Under the pieces are notes generated by a model. It worked only from the letters and a program-made list of their open reading frames with translations, was not told the DNA's origin and searched no databases. 64,000 nt of DNA, taken from positions 1-64,000 of the forward strand of contig CACFLX010000002.1 of NCBI GenBank assembly GCA_902567235.1, given 5' to 3'. Both the position numbers and the translations under genes were made by a program. Position 1 is the stretch's first letter, and every line of letters starts with the position of its first letter. The stretch is from an uncultured Pelagibacteraceae bacterium. GTDB lineage: Bacteria > Pseudomonadota > Alphaproteobacteria > Pelagibacterales > Pelagibacteraceae. This document shows positions 35,700 through 44,396 of this stretch, piece by piece.

Positions 35700-35960
35700 A
35701 TGTCAAAACAAGCACAACACTGGGAAAAAACCAGAGGATTGTTAATGGTAACATTAGCAATTTGGTTTGTATTCTCAATTGGCATCTTCCTTTTTGGCGC
35801 TGAAATGGAGTCCGTTGGTGGACCCTTCGGTTATCCACTGACATATTGGTTTACTTGTCAGGGATCTCTTGGAATTTTTGTAATCCTAATTTTTTGGTTT
35901 GCGAACAGACAAGAAAAAATCGATGAAGAGTTCGGCTTCAGTGAAAAAGGAGATGATTAA
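35700..35960 (+). CDS. DUF4212 small subunit of sodium/solute symporter
   Basis: 86 residues with two transmembrane helices. HWEKTRGLLMVTLAIWFVFS, PLTYWFTCQGSLGIFVILIF and YANRQE-like FANRQEKIDEEF match the DUF4212 family (TIGR03647), small partners of VC_2705-type sodium symporters. The strong Shine-Dalgarno AGAGGAG sits 6 nt before ATG, unusual in this window and consistent with high expression. Stop and symporter start share one base. Confidence 0.92.
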   Translation: MSKQAQHWEKTRGLLMVTLAIWFVFSIGIFLFGAEMESVGGPFGYPLTYWFTCQGSLGIFVILIFWFANRQEKIDEEFGFSEKGDD

Positions 35961-37777
35961 TGATTAAAGGTAATTTTATAGATAATTTGCCTAAAGTTTA
36001 TGGAATCTACACAGGTGGATTTTTAGCTTTCATAATCATTATGGCAATTGGCGAACAGATGGGTATGTCAGCAAAAGCAATAGGAATTGCATTCGTTGCT
36101 TTTACTGTGGCCATCTACGCTATAATTGGTTATCTATCACGTACAGCACAAGCTGATGCTTATTACGTAGCTGGAAGGCAAGTACCAACCGTATTCAACG
36201 GAATGGCAACTGCAGCAGACTGGATGTCTGGTGCATCATTCGTTGCAATGGCAGGTGGTATTTACTTCAAAGGTTACGGTTATATGGCACTACTTGTAGG
36301 TTGGACTGGTGGATACGTATTAGTTGCATCTTTATTAGCACCATACCTAAGAAAATTTGGCTGTTACACAGTTCCAGATTTCATTGGTACAAGATACGGT
36401 GGTAATTTAAGTAGGTTTCTAGCAGTAGTAGTCTTAACTGTTGCTTCATTTACTTATGTGACTGCACAAATTAACGCTACAGGTACTATTGCATCTGTTG
36501 CTCTAGATATCCCATTCCAATACGCAGTTTATGTTGGATTAGTAAGTATTTTACTATGTTCAATGTTAGGTGGTATGAGAGGGGTAACTTGGACACAGGT
36601 TGCACAATATATCGTACTGATAATAGCTTACTTGCTTCCAGTATTTTGGATCAGTAACAAAATGGGTGCGGGTTTCTTCCCACACTTTATGTTAGCTGAT
36701 GAAGTTGCGAGAATTGCTGATCTTGAAGTCCAGTTTGGTTTAGGAACAGTAAAAAACTCTGCAGCTGATTTAGCAACTGTACCAAAAGGTTTAGCAGGTA
36801 TAACTAAAGCTCACTCAGCGGTTAACGCTACACCTTGGGCATTTATTTCATTAGCACTAGCGATGATGATGGGAACAGCTTCATTGCCTCACGTGATGAT
36901 GAGATATTTTACTACTCCAAGTGTAAAAGCAGCTAGAAAATCAGTAGGTTGGTCTTTATTCTTTATCTTCCTACTTTATTCTTCTGCTCCAATGTTAGCG
37001 ACACTATCTAAATTGTCATTGATAGATCCTAACTTAGCGACTGGAATTATCGGTAAATCGATAAGTGAAGTTCAAGCGATAGATTGGTATCAAAACTGGA
37101 ACCAAGCAAACTTAATGTTTGTAAGCGACTTTAACGGAAATGGAACTCTTGAATTAAATGAGTTTTTCATGGGTGGTAAAGCCGTTGTGTTAGCAACGCC
37201 AGAAATAGCTGGATTACCATATGTAATCTCAGGTCTAGTTGCTGCTGGAGGTATGGCAGCTGCCATGTCAACAGCCGATGGTTTAATTCTAGCAATTGCA
37301 AATGCTTTGTCTCATGACTTGTACTACAAGATCATTGATCCAAAAGCAGAAACTGCAAAAAGACTAGTTGTTGCAAGGGTATTACTTGTAGTAATTGGTT
37401 TTGCTGGAGCAACTATTGCAGCAATGGAGATCCAAGGTATCTTAGGTTCGGTAATCTGGGCTTTTGACTTTGCGATGTCTGGATTGTTCTTCCCACTTGT
37501 ACTTGGTGTATGGTGGAAGAGAGCTAACAGAGAAGGTGCTATAGCTGGTATGGCTTTAGGTCTTGCTTCTGGTATGGGTTACCTAATTTGGGTACGAAAT
37601 GGTGGAAGTGGATTCTTAGGTATTACACAGTTAACGTTTGGTATCTTCGGTTCAGCTGTCAGCTTAGTATCTATGGTTGTTGTAAGTTTAATTACTTCAG
37701 AACCTGATGCTGCTACACAAAAAATGGTTGATGAGGTTCGAGTACCAGCTGGTAAATCGATCCTTGGCAAACACTAA
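35960..37777 (+). CDS. Sodium:solute symporter, VC_2705 subfamily (ActP-like)
   Basis: 605 residues with about 13 membrane segments, SSS family. QADAYYVAGRQVPTVFNGMA, ADWMSGASFVAMAGG, PDFIGTRYGG and SLPHVMMRYFTTPSVKAAR are signature stretches. Relatives include acetate permease ActP, and acsA lies just upstream on the same strand, so acetate or another short monocarboxylate is a reasonable guess. Residues 390-401 (DFNGNGTLELNE) form an EF-hand-like loop between membrane segments. A Shine-Dalgarno AAGGAG lies 7 nt before the start. Codon use is richer in G/C, suggesting high expression. Confidence 0.92.
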   Translation: MIKGNFIDNLPKVYGIYTGGFLAFIIIMAIGEQMGMSAKAIGIAFVAFTVAIYAIIGYLSRTAQADAYYVAGRQVPTVFNGMATAADWMSGASFVAMAGGIYFKGYGYMALLVGWTGGYVLVASLLAPYLRKFGCYTVPDFIGTRYGGNLSRFLAVVVLTVASFTYVTAQINATGTIASVALDIPFQYAVYVGLVSILLCSMLGGMRGVTWTQVAQYIVLIIAYLLPVFWISNKMGAGFFPHFMLADEVARIADLEVQFGLGTVKNSAADLATVPKGLAGITKAHSAVNATPWAFISLALAMMMGTASLPHVMMRYFTTPSVKAARKSVGWSLFFIFLLYSSAPMLATLSKLSLIDPNLATGIIGKSISEVQAIDWYQNWNQANLMFVSDFNGNGTLELNEFFMGGKAVVLATPEIAGLPYVISGLVAAGGMAAAMSTADGLILAIANALSHDLYYKIIDPKAETAKRLVVARVLLVVIGFAGATIAAMEIQGILGSVIWAFDFAMSGLFFPLVLGVWWKRANREGAIAGMALGLASGMGYLIWVRNGGSGFLGITQLTFGIFGSAVSLVSMVVVSLITSEPDAATQKMVDEVRVPAGKSILGKH

Positions 37778-37787
37778 ATAATCTTTT

Positions 37788-37820
37788 AAAGGGGCGATTA
37801 ATTTCGCCCCTTTTAATTTC
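37788..37820 (+). terminator. Rho-independent terminator after the symporter
   Basis: A 10-bp GC-rich stem, AAAGGGGCGA (37788-37797) with TCGCCCCTTT (37804-37813), encloses a 6-nt loop and runs into TTTTAATTT. It lies 10 bp after the symporter stop codon. Confidence 0.9.
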
Positions 37821-37846
37821 TCATTTTTTCAAATATAAATTTTAAA

Positions 37847-38203
37847 ATGTCTGCTAACTTTCATCCTTTAGTATATATAATTGATTATATTCTTGGAATT
37901 ATTATGTGGACTTTGATTGGAAGGGTTGCAATGAATATTTTTCAAAGAGAAGACTCTCAATTTTTTTTTATGAAAGTATTTGTTAAATTTACTAATCCAT
38001 TAATTTATATGTTTAAACCCATAACCCCTTCATTCATAATCCATCCGCTAGTACCTTTATATGTGGCTTGGTTTTTCTTTATGATAAGATTTTACTTAAT
38101 GCCATGGATTTTGGGTTATTCTGTAATGGGTATGTTATCTTTTCCTCTGGAAAGTGAAATTTCGAGACAAATTTACCAATTTTTTAATTCAATTAAATTT
38201 TAA
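37847..38203 (+). CDS. Small membrane protein, possibly YggT-like
   Basis: 118 residues with three or four hydrophobic segments. The central KFTNPLIYMFKPITPSF and the following HPLVPLYVAWFFFMIRF are reminiscent of YggT-domain proteins (a xxPxLxPxRxxxP pattern after the first helix), but I am not certain. It lies between the symporter terminator and rpe, so it likely has its own promoter and may be co-transcribed with rpe 28 bp downstream. Confidence 0.6.
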   Translation: MSANFHPLVYIIDYILGIIMWTLIGRVAMNIFQREDSQFFFMKVFVKFTNPLIYMFKPITPSFIIHPLVPLYVAWFFFMIRFYLMPWILGYSVMGMLSFPLESEISRQIYQFFNSIKF

Positions 38204-38231
38204 AAATTGATACTAGTAAATCTAGCTATCA

Positions 38232-38891
38232 ATGAAAAAAATACAAATTTCACCATCAATTCTTTCAGCTGATTTCAGCCAGCTGGGAAATGAAATAAAG
38301 AGATTAGAGGAAGGTGGGGCAGATATGATTCATGTTGATGTTATGGATGGTCATTTTGTTCCTAATCTTACAATTGGTCCACCTGTAATTAAAAGGTTAC
38401 GTAATTTTACCAAGCTACCATTTGATGTTCATTTAATGATATCTCCGGTGCACAAATATATTGAAGATTATTCAAATGCTGGAGCAGATATAATTACAAT
38501 ACATCCAGAGGCAACAGATAATTTAATAGATTCGATTGATCATATTAGAAAGCTAAATAAAAAAATTGGAGTTTCTTTAAATCCAGATACTAAATTAAAT
38601 ATTATTGAAAATGTTTTAGATAAAATAGATCTAGTTTTAATCATGAGTGTTTTTCCAGGATTTGGTGGCCAAAAATTTATGCCAGAAGTTGTAGAAAAAA
38701 TTAAGGCTTTAAAAAAAATTAAAGAAGAAAAAAAACTTAATTTCGACATTGAAGTTGATGGTGGTATTAATTTTACAAATAATAAAATTGTAATACAGGC
38801 AGGAGCAAATATTCTAGTTTCGGGAACAACTATTTTTAAAGAAAATAATGGTAATATAAAAAAAAATATAGATTCTCTGAAGTTAGTATAA
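38232..38891 (+). CDS. rpe: Ribulose-phosphate 3-epimerase
   Basis: 219 residues, TIM barrel. ISPSILSADFSQLGNEI, the metal-binding HVDVMDGHFVPNLTIGPP, DVHLMI, VLIMSVFPGFGGQKFMPEV and EVDGGIN give the full family pattern with the catalytic Asp residues present. It interconverts ribulose-5-phosphate and xylulose-5-phosphate. It starts the rpe-heparinase-purH run. Confidence 0.97.
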   Translation: MKKIQISPSILSADFSQLGNEIKRLEEGGADMIHVDVMDGHFVPNLTIGPPVIKRLRNFTKLPFDVHLMISPVHKYIEDYSNAGADIITIHPEATDNLIDSIDHIRKLNKKIGVSLNPDTKLNIIENVLDKIDLVLIMSVFPGFGGQKFMPEVVEKIKALKKIKEEKKLNFDIEVDGGINFTNNKIVIQAGANILVSGTTIFKENNGNIKKNIDSLKLV

Positions 38892-38895
38892 GTTA

Positions 38896-40524
38896 ATGGT
38901 TTTAAAGAATTCTTTAAATTTTGTTAGTGAGTTTTTAAATTATTCATTAAATCAAATAAGAAAAATTTATTTAAGTTCTGGAATTTATAATAAAAAAATT
39001 TCAAACATTAATGATAAACTAATTGAATATAAACCAAGTCCAAATTTACTTGATTGTTTGATTAAATACGAAAAACAAAAAAATAATATTGAAAATTTTT
39101 ATTTAAATTCTGTATGGACCAATCAAGACATTAAAGAAAATGATTATAAAAAACTTCATAGTTTTTTTTGGTTATTCACAATTGATCTAAAATCATCAAA
39201 AAAAATTACTCAATCAATTATTTTAAATTGGATTGAGAAAAATCAAAAATATAATTCTAAAAACTGGGAATTAGATACCTTGTCAAAAAGAGTCATAGCT
39301 TGGATATCAAATTCAAAACTAAGCTATAATGATAGCGATGAATTCTATAAAGAAAAATTTAATAATAGTATTAAAAAACAAGTAAATCATTTAATCAACG
39401 AAATAGGCAGATCAAAATGGTTAAATGATAAAATGATTGGATGTGCTTCAATTATATTAACGGGACTCTCGTACAAAGATGAAAAATATTTAGATTATGG
39501 TTCAAATCTTTTAAAAAAAATTATTAACTTTTCTTTTGATGCACAAGGATTTCCAAAATCTAGAAATTTGGGACAACTTGTATTCTATTTAAAATATTTT
39601 GTTTTAATAAGAGAATGGCTTAAAGAGTCTCAAAATGAAATTCCTGAGTATTTAAACGAAATAATTTTTTATCTAGGTCAAAATTACAACTTTATATGGC
39701 AAAACATTAATCAAAATTTATTGTTTAATGGTAACCGTGTAAGCCAAAACAAAGATTTTGATAAATACTTAAGTTTTCATAATTATAAATTTAAGAATGA
39801 AAGCAATGAATATGGAGGATATGCTATTTTAAAAAATAAGAATGTTATTCTTTCTGCTGATTTAGGATCTTCTCCAGAAAAAAAATTTAGCAATGATTAC
39901 CAGTCTGGAGCTTTATCTTTTGAAATATATTTTAATAATTGTAAATTAATTTCTAATTGTGGTTATTTTCAAAATTATAAACATCAGCTCAACTCAATTT
40001 CTAAGTCAACTGCAACACACTCTACTTTAATTTTGGATAATCATTCTTCATGTAATTTTAAAAAAGATTCTGATGGTATTTTTAAAGTTGATCAAGGATT
40101 AAAGGTATTAAAAAAATCTGTAATATCTGAAAAAAAATATTGGAGCATCATTGGATCCCATGACGGTTATATAAAAAAATATGGTGTAATTCATGAAAGA
40201 AAAATAGAATTTTTTATTGAAAAAAATAAGTTTATAGGAACTGACAAATTAATAAAAAAGAAAAAGTTTAAAAGTTCAAATTTTGAAATTAGATTTCACT
40301 TTGAGCCTGGAGTTAAAATAAATAAAACTCAAGATGAAAAATCAATTCTTATTGAATTAGAAAACTCTGGTTGGAAATTTTCTTGCAAAGATCATAAGAT
40401 TGATGTTGAAACTGGTTTATATTTCGGTAAAAAAAACTCTTTTATTGAAAATCAAAATATATACATTTCAGGATTAACTCAAAATGAAGATCAAAAAATA
40501 GTTTGGGAAATAATAAAAATTTAA
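38896..40524 (+). CDS. Heparinase II/III family protein
   Basis: 542 residues. The N-terminal half is helical (alpha/alpha toroid-like) and the C-terminal half beta-rich, as in heparinase II/III-family lyases. Recognisable are GGYAILKN, GALSFEIYFNNCKLISNCGY, ATHSTLILDNHSSC and HDGYIKKYGVIHERKIEF. No signal peptide is apparent. The gene is fixed between rpe and purH in many alphaproteobacteria, suggesting a housekeeping envelope role rather than heparin degradation (inference). Its stop overlaps the purH start. Confidence 0.82.
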   Translation: MVLKNSLNFVSEFLNYSLNQIRKIYLSSGIYNKKISNINDKLIEYKPSPNLLDCLIKYEKQKNNIENFYLNSVWTNQDIKENDYKKLHSFFWLFTIDLKSSKKITQSIILNWIEKNQKYNSKNWELDTLSKRVIAWISNSKLSYNDSDEFYKEKFNNSIKKQVNHLINEIGRSKWLNDKMIGCASIILTGLSYKDEKYLDYGSNLLKKIINFSFDAQGFPKSRNLGQLVFYLKYFVLIREWLKESQNEIPEYLNEIIFYLGQNYNFIWQNINQNLLFNGNRVSQNKDFDKYLSFHNYKFKNESNEYGGYAILKNKNVILSADLGSSPEKKFSNDYQSGALSFEIYFNNCKLISNCGYFQNYKHQLNSISKSTATHSTLILDNHSSCNFKKDSDGIFKVDQGLKVLKKSVISEKKYWSIIGSHDGYIKKYGVIHERKIEFFIEKNKFIGTDKLIKKKKFKSSNFEIRFHFEPGVKINKTQDEKSILIELENSGWKFSCKDHKIDVETGLYFGKKNSFIENQNIYISGLTQNEDQKIVWEIIKI

Positions 40525-42065
40525 TGAAAAAAATAAAAACAGCTTTGATTTCAGTTTCTGAAAAAAAAAAATTAAGCAAACTTTTAAAAACTCTATCTAA
40601 ATACAAAATTCAAATTATCAGCTCGGGTGGTACTTTTAAAAAGATTAAAAAACTAGGATACAAATGCTTAGAAATTTCTAAGTATACAGAGTCAAAAGAA
40701 ATATTGAATGGAAGAGTTAAAACACTTCATCCAAAAATTTATGCTGGAATTTTAAGTATAAGAAAAAATAAATCTCATGATAAAGATCTAAAAAAAAATA
40801 ATTTCGGAAAAATAGATCTTGTCATTGTAAATTTTTATCCTTTTGAAAAAAGCCTTGAAAATAAAACTAAACATAGCAAAATAATTGAAAATATTGATAT
40901 TGGTGGACCTGCAATGGTCCGAGCTGCAGCTAAAAATTATAATGATGTCGCGGTAATAACTAATCCTGAACAGTATGAAGAACTAATAAGAGAGTTGAAC
41001 TCAAATAAAAGTGGAACCACTTTAGAATTTAGACAAAAAATGTCAGAAATTGCATTTACTGAAACTGCTTATTATGACGGATTAATATCAAATTATTTTA
41101 ATTCTAAGTCAAAAAACATCTTTCCTGAAAAAAAAATAATTTCTGGTAACTTAGTTGAAAGATTAAGATATGGTGAAAATCCTCATCAAAAAGCAGCTAT
41201 TTATTCTATTAATAAGAAATTAAATATTAAACAATTACATGGAAAACAATTAAGTTATAATAACTATAACGATATTTTTTCTGCTCTATTAATATCAAAA
41301 TCAATGCCAAAAAATACTGGAACAGTTATCGTAAAACATGCTAATCCTTGTGGAGTTTCTATAAACAAAAATAAATTTAATAGTTTTAAACTAGCCCTCG
41401 CTTGTGACCCTACAAGCGCATTCGGTGGTATTGTTTCTTGTAATTTTAATATTAATAAAAAATTAGCATTAGAGTTAAGAAAGATATTTTTAGAAGTAAT
41501 AATTTGTAATGGTATAAAAAAAGATGCCCTTAAAATATTAAAAAATAAGAAAAACTTACGAATTATTGATGCTAGTAAATTAAATAATAATAATCTAAAC
41601 AGTGTATCAACACTATTTAATAACTTTTTAATACAAACTAAGGATATTTTTGCTTTTTCAAAATCAAATTTTGAAATTGTATCAAAAAACAAACCTAACA
41701 ATCAAACTTTGAAAAATCTAATATTTGCATTTAATATTTGCAGATTTGTAAAATCAAATGCAATTGTTATAACAAATAAAGACTCAACTATTGGAATAGG
41801 ATCTGGACAGCCTAGTAGGATAGATAGCTGTGATATTGCAATAAATAAGATGAAAAGATTTTATAAGGAAAAATTAAATGATCAAATTATTGCAGCTTCA
41901 GATGCATTTTTTCCTTTCGTCGACGGTATTGAAAAATTAGTTCAAGCAGGTGTATCGGCAATAATACAACCTTCAGGTTCAATTAGAGATAAAGATATTA
42001 TTAAATTTGCAAATAGAACAAATACTATATTGGTTTTTTCAAAAACCAGACATTTTAGACACTAA
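40524..42065 (+). CDS. purH: Bifunctional AICAR formyltransferase / IMP cyclohydrolase
   Basis: 513 residues from the ATG at 40524, which overlaps the upstream stop (TAATG); an ATG at 40503 lies inside the previous gene and is less likely. The IMP cyclohydrolase part has ALISVSEK, ISSGGTFKKI, GRVKTLHPKIYAGIL and NIDIGGPAMVRAAAKN. The transformylase part has LRYGENPHQKAA, KHANPCGVS, DPTSAFGGI, SDAFFPF and QPSGSIRD. It catalyses the last two steps of purine synthesis. The 3' end overlaps the convergent dehydratase gene by 11 bp. Confidence 0.97.
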   Translation: MKKIKTALISVSEKKKLSKLLKTLSKYKIQIISSGGTFKKIKKLGYKCLEISKYTESKEILNGRVKTLHPKIYAGILSIRKNKSHDKDLKKNNFGKIDLVIVNFYPFEKSLENKTKHSKIIENIDIGGPAMVRAAAKNYNDVAVITNPEQYEELIRELNSNKSGTTLEFRQKMSEIAFTETAYYDGLISNYFNSKSKNIFPEKKIISGNLVERLRYGENPHQKAAIYSINKKLNIKQLHGKQLSYNNYNDIFSALLISKSMPKNTGTVIVKHANPCGVSINKNKFNSFKLALACDPTSAFGGIVSCNFNINKKLALELRKIFLEVIICNGIKKDALKILKNKKNLRIIDASKLNNNNLNSVSTLFNNFLIQTKDIFAFSKSNFEIVSKNKPNNQTLKNLIFAFNICRFVKSNAIVITNKDSTIGIGSGQPSRIDSCDIAINKMKRFYKEKLNDQIIAASDAFFPFVDGIEKLVQAGVSAIIQPSGSIRDKDIIKFANRTNTILVFSKTRHFRH

Positions 42066-42399
42066 AAATTTTATCAATTTTTGCAGCTAAAACAAAATCA
42101 CTTTCATGTAAACCTTTTATTGCATGAGTAAAAATTTTTATTTTTGCATAACCCCACCCAAACCAGATATCTGGATGATGTCCTTCTTTTTCAGCTATAT
42201 TTCCTACTTTATTTATAAAGTCTTGGCTCTCTAAAAAATTTTTAAATTTAAATTCTTTTATTAAAAAATAAACTTCTGAATCGTCTGCTTTTACTTCCCA
42301 TCCATCTACCATTTTTAAATATTTATGAATTTCTGTTATATCAAACCCTGGTATCCCTCCTTCGCAAGGAATACATTTTTTATCTGCTAAATCACTCAT
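42055..42399 (-). CDS. phhB: Pterin-4-alpha-carbinolamine dehydratase
   Basis: 114 residues. CIPCEGGIP, WEVKADDSEVYFLIKEFKF and the active-site AEKEGHHPDIWFGWGYAKI with its His-His pair, plus TTHA-like FTHAIKGLHESDF, match the PhhB/DCoH family. It dehydrates 4a-hydroxy-tetrahydropterins or related compounds. It converges on purH; tRNA-Gly lies 28 bp upstream on the same strand. Confidence 0.93.
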   Translation of the reverse strand: MSDLADKKCIPCEGGIPGFDITEIHKYLKMVDGWEVKADDSEVYFLIKEFKFKNFLESQDFINKVGNIAEKEGHHPDIWFGWGYAKIKIFTHAIKGLHESDFVLAAKIDKIFSV

Positions 42400-42427
42400 A
42401 ACTAAATTTCCTTCAAAATAGTTCTTT

Positions 42428-42502
42428 TGGAGCGGGCAATGGGACTTGAACCCACGACCTTCTCGTTGGCAACGAGACGCTCTACCACTGAGCTATGCCC
42501 GC
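42428..42502 (-). tRNA. tRNA-Gly (anticodon GCC), CCA encoded
   Basis: Reading the minus strand from 42502: acceptor GCGGGCA pairs with TGCCCGC, the D-arm has AGCTCAGTGGTAGAGC, the anticodon stem CTCGT/ACGAG closes loop TTGCCAA with anticodon GCC, and the T-arm has GGGTTCAAGTCCC. The 3' CCA is encoded at 42428-42430. All four arms fold. Confidence 0.97.
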
Positions 42503-42591
42503 TTATAAAAAATAATTATAGATAGTGGTTTTCTTATTGCAAGTAATATTAAATTTTTGTTTCTTTAATCTATTTCTGATAAACAATTACT

Positions 42592-43236
42592 ATGAATAAA
42601 TTATCAAATAAATTACCTGAAAAAATTCCAGTTTTTCCATTATCAAATTTTATAATTTTTCCAAAAACTACGGTGCCATTAAATATTTTTGAGCCAAGAT
42701 ATATAGAAATGATTGATGATGCTATGAAAGAAAACCGAATGATAGGAATGATTCAACCTAAAAATTCTACTCAAAATACTCCAGCACTTTATAATGTGGG
42801 TTGTGTAGGAAAAATTACTAGTTTTAATGAAACAGAAGATGGAAGATATTTAATTCTTTTATCTGGTATTAGTAGATTTAAAATAATTAAAGAATTGGAG
42901 ACTAAAAAAACCTACAGAAAATTCACAATTGATTTTGAAGATTTTTTAGATGATTTAAATGAAAAAAATCAAGAAATAAAATTTTCTGATCTTGAACTTA
43001 TATTTAATAATTTAAAATCTTTTTTTATTAAACAAGGTTATAAAATTAATTGGAAAGATTTAGAAAAACAAAGTTTAGATCAAACAATTAATACTTTAGC
43101 TATGGCTTCTCCATTTTCCCTGGAAGAAAAGCAGGTCTTATTAGAAGCAGTAAATATTTACGATAGAAAAGAAAAATTAAGTCAAATTTTATCTACTTAT
43201 AGTTTTGATAATTTTGACAACAAAACTATTCAATAA
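42592..43236 (+). CDS. LON substrate-binding-domain protein
   Basis: 214 residues containing only the N-terminal domain of Lon (PF02190), without ATPase or protease parts. IPVFPLSNFIIFPKTTVPLN, IFEPRYIEMI, GCVGKI and YLILLSGISRFKI are typical. The family is frequent in alphaproteobacteria; the role is unknown, possibly protein quality control. The 3' end overlaps the convergent UbiH-like gene by 7 bp. Confidence 0.9.
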   Translation: MNKLSNKLPEKIPVFPLSNFIIFPKTTVPLNIFEPRYIEMIDDAMKENRMIGMIQPKNSTQNTPALYNVGCVGKITSFNETEDGRYLILLSGISRFKIIKELETKKTYRKFTIDFEDFLDDLNEKNQEIKFSDLELIFNNLKSFFIKQGYKINWKDLEKQSLDQTINTLAMASPFSLEEKQVLLEAVNIYDRKEKLSQILSTYSFDNFDNKTIQ

Positions 43237-44330
43237 TTAATTAGTCCATTATCTGCAAACTTAATAGAATATTTTTTAAAATAAAAATTATTTTCCAAAA
43301 AATAAAACATTTTATTTGAAAAATTATTATTAAATTTATTATCTAATTTAAAAAATTCATGAATAAAATTAATACTATTGGCATATAAATAATTATAATG
43401 TTTTGTTTTATTTTCAAATTCTTTTAAAATTGATTGGTCCAATGAAAGTCCAAGATCAATTTTTTTATCTATTAACTCAGATAATACTTTTATATCTCTT
43501 ATTGTCATATTGAGACCTTGCCCTGCCAGTGGATGAATTTTATGAATATTATCCCCAAAGCATAATATATTTTTATAATAATAATTTTTTAAAAGTGATC
43601 CTTTGAGATCAAATTTTTCTATTTTTGAAAATGATTTTATTGAATATTTGTTATTATATTTATTTATTAATTCTAAAATTTCATTTTCTGAAATATTTCT
43701 TTTTTGTTTAAACACTGAAAAAACTACTGAAGTTTCCCTGCTAGAACATGGCAAAAATGCAATTGGACCCAAGCTAGTAAAAATCTGATATGCAAATTTA
43801 TTATTACACTTTTGATGATTAATTAATACAGTATAGGCTGAACTATTATAATTTTTATAATCCCTTCTAAAAAATATTTCTTTTGAAATATTATTATTTT
43901 CGTTAAAATTTATAACTAAATCAAATTCATTTCTATTATTTATTATAGAATTATAAAAAGCTTTTTTATTTTTTTTAATAAATTTAATTAATTTTTTTTT
44001 TCTAATATTTTTTTCAAGTAAATATATAAATTGTGGATATTTAATAATGAAAAAAAGATTATCTTTAACTGGCCCAAAATTAAGAATTTCTTTTTTATTT
44101 GAAGATTCATTAAATATTTTAATACTATTTATAGGCCATGCATTTTTTTTTATATTTATTTTTTCATTTCTTAAAAAATCAATATTATCTCTTGTGATTC
44201 CTAATGTTCTAATATTAAATTTATTTTTAGATTTATATTCATCAAAAATTGATATTTTAATATTTTTATTAGATAAAATATTTGCTAGTATCAAACAAGG
44301 TATACCAGAGCCAATTAAACATATATTCAT
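43230..44330 (-). CDS. UbiH/UbiF/COQ6-type FAD monooxygenase
   Basis: 366 residues of the flavin aromatic hydroxylase family, probably adding a hydroxyl to the ubiquinone ring. The C-terminal FAD motif CFGDNIHKIHPLAGQGLNMT is intact. The N-terminal Rossmann motif reads LIGSGIPCLILA, with Cys in place of the third Gly of GxGxxG, and the protein is shorter and more Asn/Lys-rich than usual. Reduced flavin affinity is possible. It is divergent from ftsK, an arrangement common in relatives. Which ring position it acts on cannot be told. Confidence 0.82.
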   Translation of the reverse strand: MNICLIGSGIPCLILANILSNKNIKISIFDEYKSKNKFNIRTLGITRDNIDFLRNEKINIKKNAWPINSIKIFNESSNKKEILNFGPVKDNLFFIIKYPQFIYLLEKNIRKKKLIKFIKKNKKAFYNSIINNRNEFDLVINFNENNNISKEIFFRRDYKNYNSSAYTVLINHQKCNNKFAYQIFTSLGPIAFLPCSSRETSVVFSVFKQKRNISENEILELINKYNNKYSIKSFSKIEKFDLKGSLLKNYYYKNILCFGDNIHKIHPLAGQGLNMTIRDIKVLSELIDKKIDLGLSLDQSILKEFENKTKHYNYLYANSINFIHEFFKLDNKFNNNFSNKMFYFLENNFYFKKYSIKFADNGLINY

Positions 44331-44396
44331 AATTAAATTTTAATTTTAACAATAAATATTAAATGATACAAAGTTACAAACTAGATTCTTTATAAA

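Noticed and set aside
40503-40523. Upstream in-frame start for purH
   Set aside because: Adds seven residues inside the heparinase-like gene; ATG at 40524 gives a standard PurH N-terminus.
41264-41701. 145-codon minus-strand ORF antisense to purH
   Set aside because: Mirrors purH codons; no start signal or family features.
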